Source of the DNA: an uncultured Eubacteriales bacterium
GTDB taxonomy: Bacteria > Bacillota > Clostridia > Oscillospirales > CAG-272
Length of the DNA stretch: 7,193 nt
Assembly (NCBI GenBank): GCA_900556615.1
Contig: USPP01000076.1
Span: 1 to 7,193, forward strand
Direction: 5' to 3'
This document shows positions 1-5,807 of the stretch, in pieces. The stretch's first letter is position 1. Each line of letters starts with the position of its first letter. The translations under genes were made by a program, and so were the position numbers. Below the pieces are notes generated by a model. The model was not told the origin of the DNA. It made no database searches and worked only from the letters and a program-made list of their open reading frames with translations.

Positions 1-1
1 C

Positions 2-397
2 GTCCGGTGCGTCGGATACCGTGTGAGTCTGGCGGGACATTCTGTCGGTGTTGCCACCGATCTCGGTTATGTTACGCAGAGAGTGTACGATATGCTTTAC
101 GGGTGCGATGCGGTGATGCTTGAATCCAATCATGACAGAGATATGGTGAAAAACGGAAAGTATACCGAGGCGCTTAAAAAGCGGATACTTTCAGACGGTG
201 GTCATCTATCCAATGACGACTGTGCGGAGATAGCTGCCGCGCTTGCGAGAAGCGGAACGCATGCTTTTATGCTTGCGCATCTCAGTAAAGAAAATAATAC
301 GCCGGAAGCAGCTCTTAAAACCGTCAAAAATTCTCTCTGCGGTTACGGTGCGTCGGTAGTGGTTGCCGATCAGGAGAATATTACGGTATTGGTCTGA
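2..397 (+). CDS. WalJ/YycJ-like MBL-fold metallo-hydrolase, C-terminal part (5' end outside window)
   Basis: The frame is open from the left edge to a TGA at 395-397, so the N-terminus, including the family's HxHxDH metal motif, lies outside the window. The GTG at 23 is internal and not a real start. Visible motifs, in order, are VGY, TDLGYVT, LESNHD, GHLSN and AHLSKENN. This series is characteristic of the YycJ/WalJ branch of metallo-beta-lactamase-fold hydrolases. The His in ESNHD and the His in AHLSKENN fit the later metal or active-site positions. Characterised relatives have been linked to DNA exonuclease activity and to coordinating cell division with cell-wall metabolism; they sit in or near the walRK operon. 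The next gene is rlmH, 49 nt downstream, an association also known in Bacillus and Staphylococcus. Family assignment is firm. The exact substrate is not determinable from this part. Confidence 0.88.
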   Translation, partial: VRCVGYRVSLAGHSVGVATDLGYVTQRVYDMLYGCDAVMLESNHDRDMVKNGKYTEALKKRILSDGGHLSNDDCAEIAAALARSGTHAFMLAHLSKENNTPEAALKTVKNSLCGYGASVVVADQENITVLV

Positions 398-435
398 AAA
401 ATAATGTTTTTCAAATAGAATGAAATTTAAATTTT

Positions 436-440
436 AGGAA
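436..440 (+). promoter_or_regulatory. Ribosome binding site of rlmH
   Basis: AGGAA lies 6 nt before the ATG at 447. It supports that start over later in-frame codons. No clear terminator or promoter is visible in the 49-nt gap after the upstream gene, so read-through from it is likely. Confidence 0.5.
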
Positions 441-446
441 CCGGTC

Positions 447-872
447 ATGCTGAATATAACAATACTCTGCGTCGGTACGCTGAAAGAACAGTATCTCCGC
501 GATGCGGTAAAAGAATATTCCAAGCGTATAAATGGCTTTGCAAGGCTTACAATAACAGAGGTGTCAAGTGACAGAGAAATTATATCCAAGCTGCCTCGCA
601 GAGCATATAAAATTGCACTCTGCGTCGAGGGAAGGCAGCTTTCCTCCGAGGAGCTTTCGGAAAAAATCGGCGGTATTGCGGTAAACGGAATATCGGAAAT
701 TGTATTTGTCATCGGTGATTCCGACGGCATGGGAGAGGACATAAAAGCTGCCTGCGATCTCAGACTTTCTTTTTCCAAAATGACCTTTCCGCATCAGCTT
801 ATGAGAGTTATTCTGCTTGAACAGATATACCGTGCATTTTCGATTGCAAACCACGGGAAGTATCACAAATAA
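447..872 (+). CDS. rlmH: 23S rRNA (pseudouridine1915-N3)-methyltransferase RlmH, shortened form
   Basis: This 141-residue SPOUT-class methyltransferase uses S-adenosylmethionine to methylate N3 of pseudouridine 1915 in helix 69 of 23S rRNA, acting on assembled 70S ribosomes. Family hallmarks are the N-terminal strand with CVGTLKEQY (residues 8-16), the cofactor loop VIGDSDG (88-94), the knot segment LSFSKMTFPHQLMRVILLEQ (107-126), then IYRAF and the terminal YHK (139-141). The usual length is about 155-159 residues. Compared from memory with the S. aureus protein, about 18-19 residues are missing after residue 44, where other members have a charged helix with a conserved Glu-Gly. The cofactor loop reads GDSDG where GG[SP]xG is usual. 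The C-terminal knot is intact, so it is probably functional. It lies between the WalJ-like gene and a WG-repeat gene 15 nt downstream. Confidence 0.93.
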   Translation: MLNITILCVGTLKEQYLRDAVKEYSKRINGFARLTITEVSSDREIISKLPRRAYKIALCVEGRQLSSEELSEKIGGIAVNGISEIVFVIGDSDGMGEDIKAACDLRLSFSKMTFPHQLMRVILLEQIYRAFSIANHGKYHK

Positions 873-873
873 C

Positions 874-878
874 AGGAG
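874..878 (+). promoter_or_regulatory. Ribosome binding site of the WG-repeat gene
   Basis: AGGAG sits in the 15-nt gap after the rlmH stop, 9 nt before the ATG at 888. The tight spacing supports co-transcription with rlmH. Confidence 0.65.
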
Positions 879-887
879 ATACGGCTT

Positions 888-2648
888 ATGAAAATATTAA
901 AAAATATAGCGGTCAGATTAACGGCGCTTCTTGTTTTTTTTGCTCTGATTGTCGCAGTGATACTGTATCAGGCGGGAGTCTATGATATTTCTTTTATAAA
1001 ACGTCCGCTTCCGGCGGTCACCGAAGAAAGCGATTCTGTGACCGGTTCCGAAACCGATATCGGTACGGAAGCTCCCTTTCCGGATACTTCCGATACGGAT
1101 ATTCCTGATACGGAAACGTCGATAAGCACCGATAACGCAGAGAAAATGTTGGAGATGATACTTTCTCTCTCGGAAGTAGGCGCCGACGGATGGAGGCTTT
1201 CTGAAAATATGTTCGGAAGCAAGTCTTCAATAGCGCGTCTTGCCTTCGATTTTGGTGAAATTAAGAATAATTTTGGCAGCCGCACCGAAACGGTTACAAA
1301 GACGATTATTTATCAGAAAGAGGATGGCCTTTACGATACCAAACAGGTGACGGAAAAGAAAACAGCGCCTTCTGTGCGGCTGTATTACGGTCTGATCTTT
1401 CTTGATGACGGCAAAACCGTTTCGGTGTGGAATACAGACGGAAAGAGACTGATAAAAAAATTTACCGGTTCTCTCGTCTATGCGAAATCGTTATCGGGAA
1501 GGCCGGTTGTCAGCATAAAGACCAAATATTATGAAATTGATTCCGAGAAGGGGCTGACGGGCGAAATCAGCGAGAATCAAATCGATTTTCGAGCGATTCG
1601 TTTCGACGCTCCCGGATATTACGCTGCTGACCGGGGAAACGGTCCTTATCCTTATTGCGAATATGTTGAGGTGTATACCGAGATTACAACGGAGCCTCCG
1701 GCAACAGAACCGGAAGCTACCTCACCTGAGAGCACCGATACCGAGGAACCGGATACCACCTCTTCGGACGATACAGACAGCGAAGCGGAGACGACCTCGC
1801 CTGAAGAGACCGAAAGCAATGAGGAACCGGTGTCTTCCGAGGACGCGGATACCGACGAAGAGACGGACAGTAATCCGAATCCGGTTATTTCCCTGTCTGA
1901 AAAACGAAACGAGGCATCGGAGGGCGAGGAAACCGTTGTTATCGACGGGAAATTATATTCGGTCGAAACGGTGCTTATGTGGGGGTACCGTGACGGGGAA
2001 GGAAACACCGTCATAGAACCTCAGTTTGAAGCTGCATTTGATTTTACCTCCGACGGGATTGCGGCTGTTGTTGATTTTGAAAAAAGGATGTCTTTTATCG
2101 ACAGAACCGGAAAAACCGTTATTACGCTTAACGATAAGGAGATCATACGTTATAGTGATCAGCAGCGGACAAAGGTTCGGCAATCATACTTTGAGCCGGT
2201 TTCCAACGGAATGGAGAATCTCGGAATGTATTATTTTGACCGCGGATATGCTATGGTCAGATATGTTTATCGGGGAACAAAGACCGAGAAAATATATCTA
2301 AACGAGAATCGTCTGCTCTCAAAGACCGGTGAATATTTCGATATTCCTGCCGGTTATAACCTTATAAATTATTCCGACGGAGTCCTTTTGCTTGAAAAAA
2401 ACGGGAAATACGGATATATGGATCTTGACGGCGGCTGGATCATGCCTTCTGTGTATTCGTTCGCTTCTCCGTATGTTCAGGGACTTGCCGCAGTGGCGGG
2501 CTCCGATGGGAAATACGGTCTTATCGATACCGATGGGAACTATGTTTTGCCGATGTATTTTGATTATGTTTCAAACGTGTCAGGCGGTCTTGTCTGCACA
2601 TATGAGCAGACGCGCGGCTGGGAAATCTACTGTGTTGTCGAAAAATAA
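888..2648 (+). CDS. Membrane-anchored WG-repeat protein with Ser/Thr/Asp/Glu-rich linkers
   Basis: This 586-residue protein is probably tethered to the outer face of the membrane. Residues 1-8 are basic. Residues 9-29 form a hydrophobic segment with no lipobox, so it reads as a signal anchor. An acidic Ser/Thr-rich stretch covers about 44-82. A folded beta-rich region spans about 84-262. A second acidic, low-complexity linker rich in TEP, TSPE and DTE steps spans about 263-335. The C-terminal part has WG-type repeats: residues 364-395 (MWGYRDGEG, VIEPQF, GIAAV), a degenerate one at 401-412, then 507-536 (KYGYMDLDGG, MPSVYSF, GLAAVAG) and 542-570 (KYGLIDTDGN, VLPMYFDY, GGLV). WG repeats are common beta-hairpin modules in envelope and secreted proteins. 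No enzymatic motif is visible. The gene is coupled to rlmH upstream and followed by an amidase, so a cell-surface role is likely. The exact function is unknown. Confidence 0.85.
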   Translation: MKILKNIAVRLTALLVFFALIVAVILYQAGVYDISFIKRPLPAVTEESDSVTGSETDIGTEAPFPDTSDTDIPDTETSISTDNAEKMLEMILSLSEVGADGWRLSENMFGSKSSIARLAFDFGEIKNNFGSRTETVTKTIIYQKEDGLYDTKQVTEKKTAPSVRLYYGLIFLDDGKTVSVWNTDGKRLIKKFTGSLVYAKSLSGRPVVSIKTKYYEIDSEKGLTGEISENQIDFRAIRFDAPGYYAADRGNGPYPYCEYVEVYTEITTEPPATEPEATSPESTDTEEPDTTSSDDTDSEAETTSPEETESNEEPVSSEDADTDEETDSNPNPVISLSEKRNEASEGEETVVIDGKLYSVETVLMWGYRDGEGNTVIEPQFEAAFDFTSDGIAAVVDFEKRMSFIDRTGKTVITLNDKEIIRYSDQQRTKVRQSYFEPVSNGMENLGMYYFDRGYAMVRYVYRGTKTEKIYLNENRLLSKTGEYFDIPAGYNLINYSDGVLLLEKNGKYGYMDLDGGWIMPSVYSFASPYVQGLAAVAGSDGKYGLIDTDGNYVLPMYFDYVSNVSGGLVCTYEQTRGWEIYCVVEK

Positions 2649-2750
2649 ATGGCGGGGATGACAAAAGGGAACTTTTTTCGTAATTTTCCGTCACAGGGAT
2701 CAGATGCGGAGAATGCCGGAAATACTCTGTTCGATCCGTTTTCGCCGTAA
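2649..2750 (+). CDS. Possible small ORF (33 codons) directly on the WG-gene stop
   Basis: An ATG follows the TAA of the WG-repeat gene without a gap (TAAATG). The frame then stays open for 33 codons to a TAA at 2748-2750, followed by a second TAA at 2751. A second in-frame ATG at 2658 is preceded by GGCGGGG. The peptide would be polar, with Phe and Asn residues, no membrane segment and no recognised family. Translation would depend on termination-reinitiation, since no good Shine-Dalgarno sequence precedes the first ATG. It shares its frame with the downstream amidase but is separated from it by the two stops. Length and context do not rule out chance, so this is a tentative call. Confidence 0.2.
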   Translation: MAGMTKGNFFRNFPSQGSDAENAGNTLFDPFSP

Positions 2751-2789
2751 TAAACACAGAGAGGAATATACGTTTATCTTGAACCGAAA

Positions 2790-3560
2790 ATGAAAATCTT
2801 GAATTTAAAAAGATGGAAGGCGCTGCCGGTTATTCTTGCGGTAACGGTAATATGCTTTGCTGTGGTTTTTGCAGGTCTTACGGTTTTTCGTCCTCAGGTG
2901 GCGGCGCTTTACAGAAAAGCTGTGGCTTTTTTTACCGTAAGCAAAAACGCGGAGTATGCCCATTACAGAGACGAAGACGGTCAGATCGTTATTCGTGTCG
3001 ATCCCGGTCACGGCGGAAGCGATCCCGGTGCGGTATCGGATTTTCTGGGGGAGTTTACCGAGAGTGATATCAACTACCGCTTAAGCCGCCTTTTGAAGGA
3101 GGAGCTTGAGAAATACGGGTATACCGTTATATTGACATGGGACGAGAATACCGTTCCTTCGGAAAAGGGAGACTATCCGTATCAAGAGCGGTCTGCGGCG
3201 GCAAATGCCGATGAAAGCACCGATCTTTATATAAGCCTTCACTGCAATTCCTTTACCGATTCGTCTGTGAACGGTTCGAGGATTTATTTCTGCTCAGAGG
3301 GCTCAGGCTATAACTATTTTCTTGCCAAATCCATCTCCGACGGAATTGCCGGCGTCCATGAAGATTACCCGACGCTTTACCCCATGAAGTATGAGAATGC
3401 TTTCTATGTAATAAAATATACCGAAGCGCCGTCGGTACTGCTTGAGACGCTTTTTGTCTCAAATCAGTCCGATGCGGAAAAGCTTCTCGATGAAGAGTGG
3501 CTTGCTGCTGAGGCGCAGGGAATTGCAGCGGGTATAAAAGCTTTTCTTTCCGACGGCTGA
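2790..3560 (+). CDS. N-acetylmuramoyl-L-alanine amidase (Amidase_3), membrane-anchored
   Basis: This 256-residue zinc amidase would cleave the bond between N-acetylmuramic acid and L-alanine in peptidoglycan on the outer side of the membrane. Residues 11-33 form a hydrophobic signal anchor, with no lipobox. The catalytic domain runs from about 66 to 253. Its zinc ligands fit His74 (in RVDPGHGGSDPGA), Glu91 (in GEFTESDIN) and His151 (in LYISLHCNS). The catalytic Glu219 lies in LLETLFVSN. Arg134 in YQERSAAAN matches the usual helix. No SH3b, SPOR or AMIN cell-wall-binding domain is attached, so the membrane anchor is the only visible targeting element. The frame is closed by TAA at 2751 and ATG 2790 is the only good start. 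The best ribosome-binding-like motif, AGAGAGGA at 2758-2765, lies 24 nt upstream, so initiation may be weak. It probably works in envelope upkeep with the preceding genes. Confidence 0.93.
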   Translation: MKILNLKRWKALPVILAVTVICFAVVFAGLTVFRPQVAALYRKAVAFFTVSKNAEYAHYRDEDGQIVIRVDPGHGGSDPGAVSDFLGEFTESDINYRLSRLLKEELEKYGYTVILTWDENTVPSEKGDYPYQERSAAANADESTDLYISLHCNSFTDSSVNGSRIYFCSEGSGYNYFLAKSISDGIAGVHEDYPTLYPMKYENAFYVIKYTEAPSVLLETLFVSNQSDAEKLLDEEWLAAEAQGIAAGIKAFLSDG

Positions 3561-3566
3561 GAGCCG
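3554..3566 (+). terminator. Weak hairpin at the end of the amidase gene
   Basis: CGGCT and AGCCG form a 5-bp stem with a 3-nt loop overlapping the amidase stop codon. T-rich sequence follows only after about 9 nt, at 3575-3587. This makes a poor intrinsic terminator, but it is the only candidate seen after the amidase. Confidence 0.2.
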
Positions 3567-3612
3567 CGTGGTCTGTTTTCATTTTTATCCGTTTGTAAAA
3601 GACGGCATATTT

Positions 3613-3792
3613 TTGGCAATACTTGCTGGGGTCCAGCAGTACAGATACGCAGTCATATTTTTCGTCAAACGATACTAATTAAGGAGGCAGGAGTCGGCTC
3701 CTCTACCAACGTAATTTGTGAGGTATGAAGGAAAATGGACAAGCAGATATACCACCAAGGCGCAAGCTGTGAGCTTTGCGGCGCTGCCTTAA
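3613..3792 (+). repeat. Dispersed intergenic repeat, copy A
   Basis: This roughly 180-bp non-coding block aligns with copy B (5808-5988) in order and spacing. GGCAATAC is at the left end. A shared block at 3655-3693 contains TTTTTCGTCA, ATAC, AATT and GGCA. The last 59 nt (3734-3792) match the last 59 nt of B at about 43 positions by eye and end in CCTTAA. A local hairpin, TGCTGG-GGT-CCAGCA, lies at 3624-3638. A second, AGGAG-TCGG-CTCCT, lies at 3689-3702, where B has a comparable short hairpin. A 15-codon ORF from ATG 3726 exists, but the corresponding frame in B is broken by a stop, so the block is not conserved as coding. Its left end is more degenerate than that of B or C. Confidence 0.75.
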
Positions 3793-3803
3793 TTTCATTT
3801 CGA

Positions 3804-4130
3804 TTTTCAGCGGATTCTCTGCTGAAAAAACTGTAAGACGAGTAAAGCGGGGGCGCACACTGAGGGGAGCAATCCAAAATCTGTGATGGTTGATTGTGTC
3901 GGTAAGCGTGTAGTAACCTGCCGCAGGGCGAATTAAGCCTGTTACCACTGACGAAAACGGTGTGGCTGCGCCGCACGGGAGGACAAAAGAGTTTGAGCTC
4001 TCCCCAAAATTTGATATTCCTCGGCAGTTTAATAGGTAAGGCAACCGGACTAATTTGCTCCGTGAAAAAGCCTGAAAATGGAACGGAGGAATCTAAACGG
4101 GGGGAATCCAAATTTGTGCAGCCCCTATAT
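3804..4130 (+). ncRNA. Candidate structured RNA or further repeat element (unrecognised)
   Basis: About 330 nt without a plausible gene, but unusually rich in complementary segments on the + strand. The clearest are TTTTCAGC 3804-3811 with GCTGAAAA 3821-3828 (perfect 8 bp), GGCGCA 3852-3857 with TGCGCC 3967-3972 enclosing about 110 nt, and GTAAC 3913-3917 with GTTAC 3941-3945. CTCCGT 4058-4063 pairs with ACGGAG 4083-4088. AAATTTG plus ATTCC (4007-4020) pairs with GGAAT plus CAAATTT (4103-4115). Together they suggest two multi-stem domains. It starts just behind repeat A and ends at a tRNA fragment. I compared it mentally with RNase P RNA, tmRNA, 6S, SRP, cobalamin and cyclic-dinucleotide riboswitches and group I or II introns and found no convincing match. 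The minus-strand ORFs across it lack supporting features. Whether it is transcribed is unknown. Confidence 0.35.
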
Positions 4131-4132
4131 AT

Positions 4133-4158
4133 TCCTCGTTAGCTCAGTTGGTAGCGCG
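4133..4158 (+). pseudogene. 5' fragment of a tRNA gene (Asn-like)
   Basis: The 26 nt match positions 1-26 of a tRNA: acceptor strand TCCTCGT, TA, D-stem GCTC, D-loop AGTTGGTA with the conserved GG, then GCGC and G. The acceptor strand plus D-arm resemble tRNA-Asn of Clostridia. The D-stem carries one mismatch, because GCGC stands where GAGC is expected. No anticodon arm, T-arm or complementary 3' acceptor strand (ACGAGGA) follows; a 12-nt inverted repeat begins a few bases later. It cannot be a working tRNA. It may be a remnant of integration or recombination in a tRNA gene, or a conserved end of the RNA-like element upstream. Confidence 0.7.
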
Positions 4159-4160
4159 AC

Positions 4161-4187
4161 CAATTGTACAACAGAGTTTTACAATTG
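4161..4187 (+). terminator. 12-nt inverted repeat with T-rich tail (terminator-like)
   Basis: CAATTGTACAAC and GTTTTACAATTG can form a 12-nt stem with one mismatch and an AGA loop. CCTATTTTAATTTTATT follows. The stem is AT-rich, so it is weaker than a standard intrinsic terminator. The position would end transcription coming from the RNA-like segment and insulate the gene starting at 4222. It could instead be the end of a mobile or repeated element. Confidence 0.45.
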
Positions 4188-4204
4188 CCTATTTTAATTT
4201 TATT

Positions 4205-4211
4205 AAGGAGG
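4205..4211 (+). promoter_or_regulatory. Strong ribosome binding site for the gene at 4222
   Basis: AAGGAGG lies 10 nt before ATG 4222 and 16 nt before an in-frame ATG at 4228. The spacing favours 4222. Confidence 0.75.
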
Positions 4212-4221
4212 AAATTACCTT

Positions 4222-4896
4222 ATGCAAATGAGAAATGCTGTAAAAGTGATTATCACACTTCTTGTAATACTGATACTCCTTCTGACATCCATTCTGATTA
4301 TTACGCGCCGGACGGAGCAAAACGGTGACGGGACGGGAGACACCGAGAAACCCTCCTCAACGGAGAAAGATGACTCGTCCGGCACCGATCCGATCAACAA
4401 ACCGGACAGCACTGATTCTTCGGATACCAATTCCTCCGACACGGTGCAGGATACAACGGACTCCGGTACGGTATCCTCGGAAGAAGAAACGTTCCCGTCT
4501 TCGGAAGAGACAACCATACCTTCCGATTTCAGCTTCAGCAAGACGCTGAGATCCGATACCGGAACACCGCTCAACCTTCGCGCGGAATGCAGAGGCGTTA
4601 GGGAGGAGAACGGAAAAGTCAGAGTGACGGTGCTGCTGTATCTTGACTATCATTCGCTTTATATGGGAAGCAGAAGCGGATGCCGCCTTTCCATCGGGGA
4701 TGTGTCGGAGACTTTTTCGATTCCTGCAATAAAAGAGGATTCCGAGGAGGCGCATACGCAGTATCTTTGCCATGTTGAAAAGGTCTGTGAATACGGAGAT
4801 ACGGTTTCCGTGTATGCCAGACTGCCGTTCCGGGGAAGCTACTCCGGTGTGGAGCTTGAGATTCTTGAAATCGACAGTACGGTAAAAATACAGTAA
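4222..4896 (+). CDS. Membrane-anchored protein with acidic linker and unknown C-terminal domain
   Basis: This is a 224-residue protein I do not recognise. Residues 8-28 are a long hydrophobic segment followed by RR, compatible with a single-pass anchor. Residues about 33-100 are a low-complexity linker made almost only of Ser, Thr, Asp, Glu, Pro and Gly, much like the linkers in the WG-repeat protein. Residues about 103-224 form a compact, probably beta-rich domain with four cysteines (123, 154, 183, 189). These could form disulfides if the domain is outside the cell. No catalytic motif is seen. The likely layout is anchor, wall-spanning linker, then an exposed domain, but two basic residues after the anchor leave the topology open. 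The gene starts after a terminator-like hairpin, so it may have its own promoter, although I found no convincing -35/-10 pair. The endonuclease IV-like gene follows after 22 nt and is probably co-transcribed. Confidence 0.8.
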   Translation: MQMRNAVKVIITLLVILILLLTSILIITRRTEQNGDGTGDTEKPSSTEKDDSSGTDPINKPDSTDSSDTNSSDTVQDTTDSGTVSSEEETFPSSEETTIPSDFSFSKTLRSDTGTPLNLRAECRGVREENGKVRVTVLLYLDYHSLYMGSRSGCRLSIGDVSETFSIPAIKEDSEEAHTQYLCHVEKVCEYGDTVSVYARLPFRGSYSGVELEILEIDSTVKIQ

Positions 4897-4906
4897 AAGA
4901 AGGAAA

Positions 4907-4911
4907 GAGGG
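4907..4911 (+). promoter_or_regulatory. Ribosome binding site of the endonuclease IV-like gene
   Basis: GAGGG lies 7 nt before ATG 4919, within the 22-nt gap to the upstream gene. It fixes the start and supports an operon. Confidence 0.65.
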
Positions 4912-4918
4912 AATCACT

Positions 4919-5767
4919 ATGTCGGAACCAAAGTTCGGTCCGGGCGGAAACTCCGAGAGCTTCTATGCCCAGGGAAATAAAAGCACGCGCCAGGCGCCCG
5001 AATGGGTAAAAAATTTTGGGCTTGATGCCTATGAATATCAGTGCGGAAACGGTGTAACTGGTTCCGATGCGAACTTCATCGCCGTCGGAGAAGCGGCGAA
5101 AAAGCATGGAATCGCCATGTCGCTTCATGCCCCGTATTTTATCTCGCTTTCGGGAGTGAATCCCGAAACAAGGCTTAAAAGCGTGGAGTATATCAGAAAG
5201 AGCGTTCATGCCGCAGAGCTTTTGGGGGCGGATCTGATTGTCATTCATACCGGAAGCGCCGCGAAAATAACCCGTGCCGAGGCTATGGATTTTGCCAAAG
5301 ATACCCTTTGTAAAACGCTTGAGGAGATTGATACGCCCGTAAGACTGGGGCTTGAGACGATGGGAAAGGTCAATCAGCTCGGGACACTCGATGAGGTGAT
5401 TGAATTATGTACCTTGAGCGACAGGCTTTATCCCGTTGTTGATTTTGGTCATCTAAACGCCCGGGACTTGGGGGGAGTTTTCGTGACTGCTGAGGATTAC
5501 AGAGTTGTTTTTGAAAAAATAGGAGAACGTCTCGGCGATGAGAAAGCAGGGAATCTTCACTGTCATTTTTCAAAAATCGAATATACCTCCGGCGGAGAGA
5601 AGAGACATCTGACCTTTTCCGATACGGTTTTCGGTCCCGATTTTTACCCTCTTGCCGAGACGTTGTGTAAATACGGATTTTCTCCCCGTATAATCTGTGA
5701 ATCGGCAGGTACTATGGCGGAGGACGCGCTCGCTATGAAAAAAATGTACGGAGAATTAAAAGGGTAG
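4919..5767 (+). CDS. Endonuclease IV-like TIM-barrel protein (AP endonuclease family 2)
   Basis: This 282-residue protein belongs to the endonuclease IV/xylose isomerase-like TIM-barrel superfamily. Classic members cut DNA 5' of abasic sites using three zinc ions. Residues that line up with E. coli Nfo metal ligands are His70 (SLHAPYF), His110 (VIHTGS), Glu146 (LGLETMG), Asp175 and His178 (VVDFGHLNA), His216 (LHCHFS), His230 (GGEKRHLTF) and Glu261 (ICESAG). The length and spacing are close to Nfo at about 285 residues. The Asp two residues before the next-to-last His (DxH in Nfo) is Lys228 here, so one zinc ligand appears changed. The N-terminus, with FGPGGNSESFY, differs from classic Nfo, suggesting a divergent subfamily that may be an AP endonuclease or a related hydrolase or isomerase. 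It follows the membrane protein gene by 22 nt. Superfamily is certain; DNA-repair activity is inferred. Confidence 0.85.
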   Translation: MSEPKFGPGGNSESFYAQGNKSTRQAPEWVKNFGLDAYEYQCGNGVTGSDANFIAVGEAAKKHGIAMSLHAPYFISLSGVNPETRLKSVEYIRKSVHAAELLGADLIVIHTGSAAKITRAEAMDFAKDTLCKTLEEIDTPVRLGLETMGKVNQLGTLDEVIELCTLSDRLYPVVDFGHLNARDLGGVFVTAEDYRVVFEKIGERLGDEKAGNLHCHFSKIEYTSGGEKRHLTFSDTVFGPDFYPLAETLCKYGFSPRIICESAGTMAEDALAMKKMYGELKG

Positions 5768-5807
5768 GAAATAACGGATTACAGTTCTTTCCTGACAGAA
5801 AAAGTAT

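Noticed and set aside
856..876. The 3' end of rlmH as an SCC-type attachment site
   Set aside because: In staphylococci this gene end is the SCCmec target and the sequence here is similar because it encodes the same YHK end. No recombinase, second site or cassette follows; the WG-repeat gene starts 15 nt later.
1663..2016. Arg/Pro-rich + strand ORF and Ser/Val-rich minus-strand ORF over the linker of the WG-repeat protein
   Set aside because: They are frame shadows of the low-complexity Thr/Glu/Asp linker; the WG-repeat frame is continuous and well supported.
3726..3773. A 15-codon ORF inside repeat A with a peptide-like reading MKENGQADIPPRRKL
   Set aside because: The equivalent frame in copy B contains an in-frame stop, so the sequence similarity is at the DNA or RNA level, not the peptide level.
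4037..4048. TAAGGCAACCGG as another end of the dispersed repeat
   Set aside because: It resembles the repeat end over about 9 nt, but no matching inverted partner or further repeat homology was found around it.
4045..4095. Group II intron domain V-like hairpin
   Set aside because: The CTCCGT/ACGGAG hairpin with A-rich internal loops lacks the conserved AGC triad and stem lengths of domain V, and there is no reverse transcriptase ORF.
3665..4111. Overlapping minus-strand ORFs of 148 and 113 codons across the RNA-like segment
   Set aside because: They overlap each other in different frames, run through repeat A and the stem-rich region, have no clear ribosome binding site and resemble no protein family. 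They look like chance translations of a repeated non-coding sequence.
4178..4206. TTTACA and TATTAA with 17-bp spacing as a promoter for the gene at 4222
   Set aside because: Transcription would begin at or beyond the ribosome binding site at 4205-4211, leaving no usable leader.
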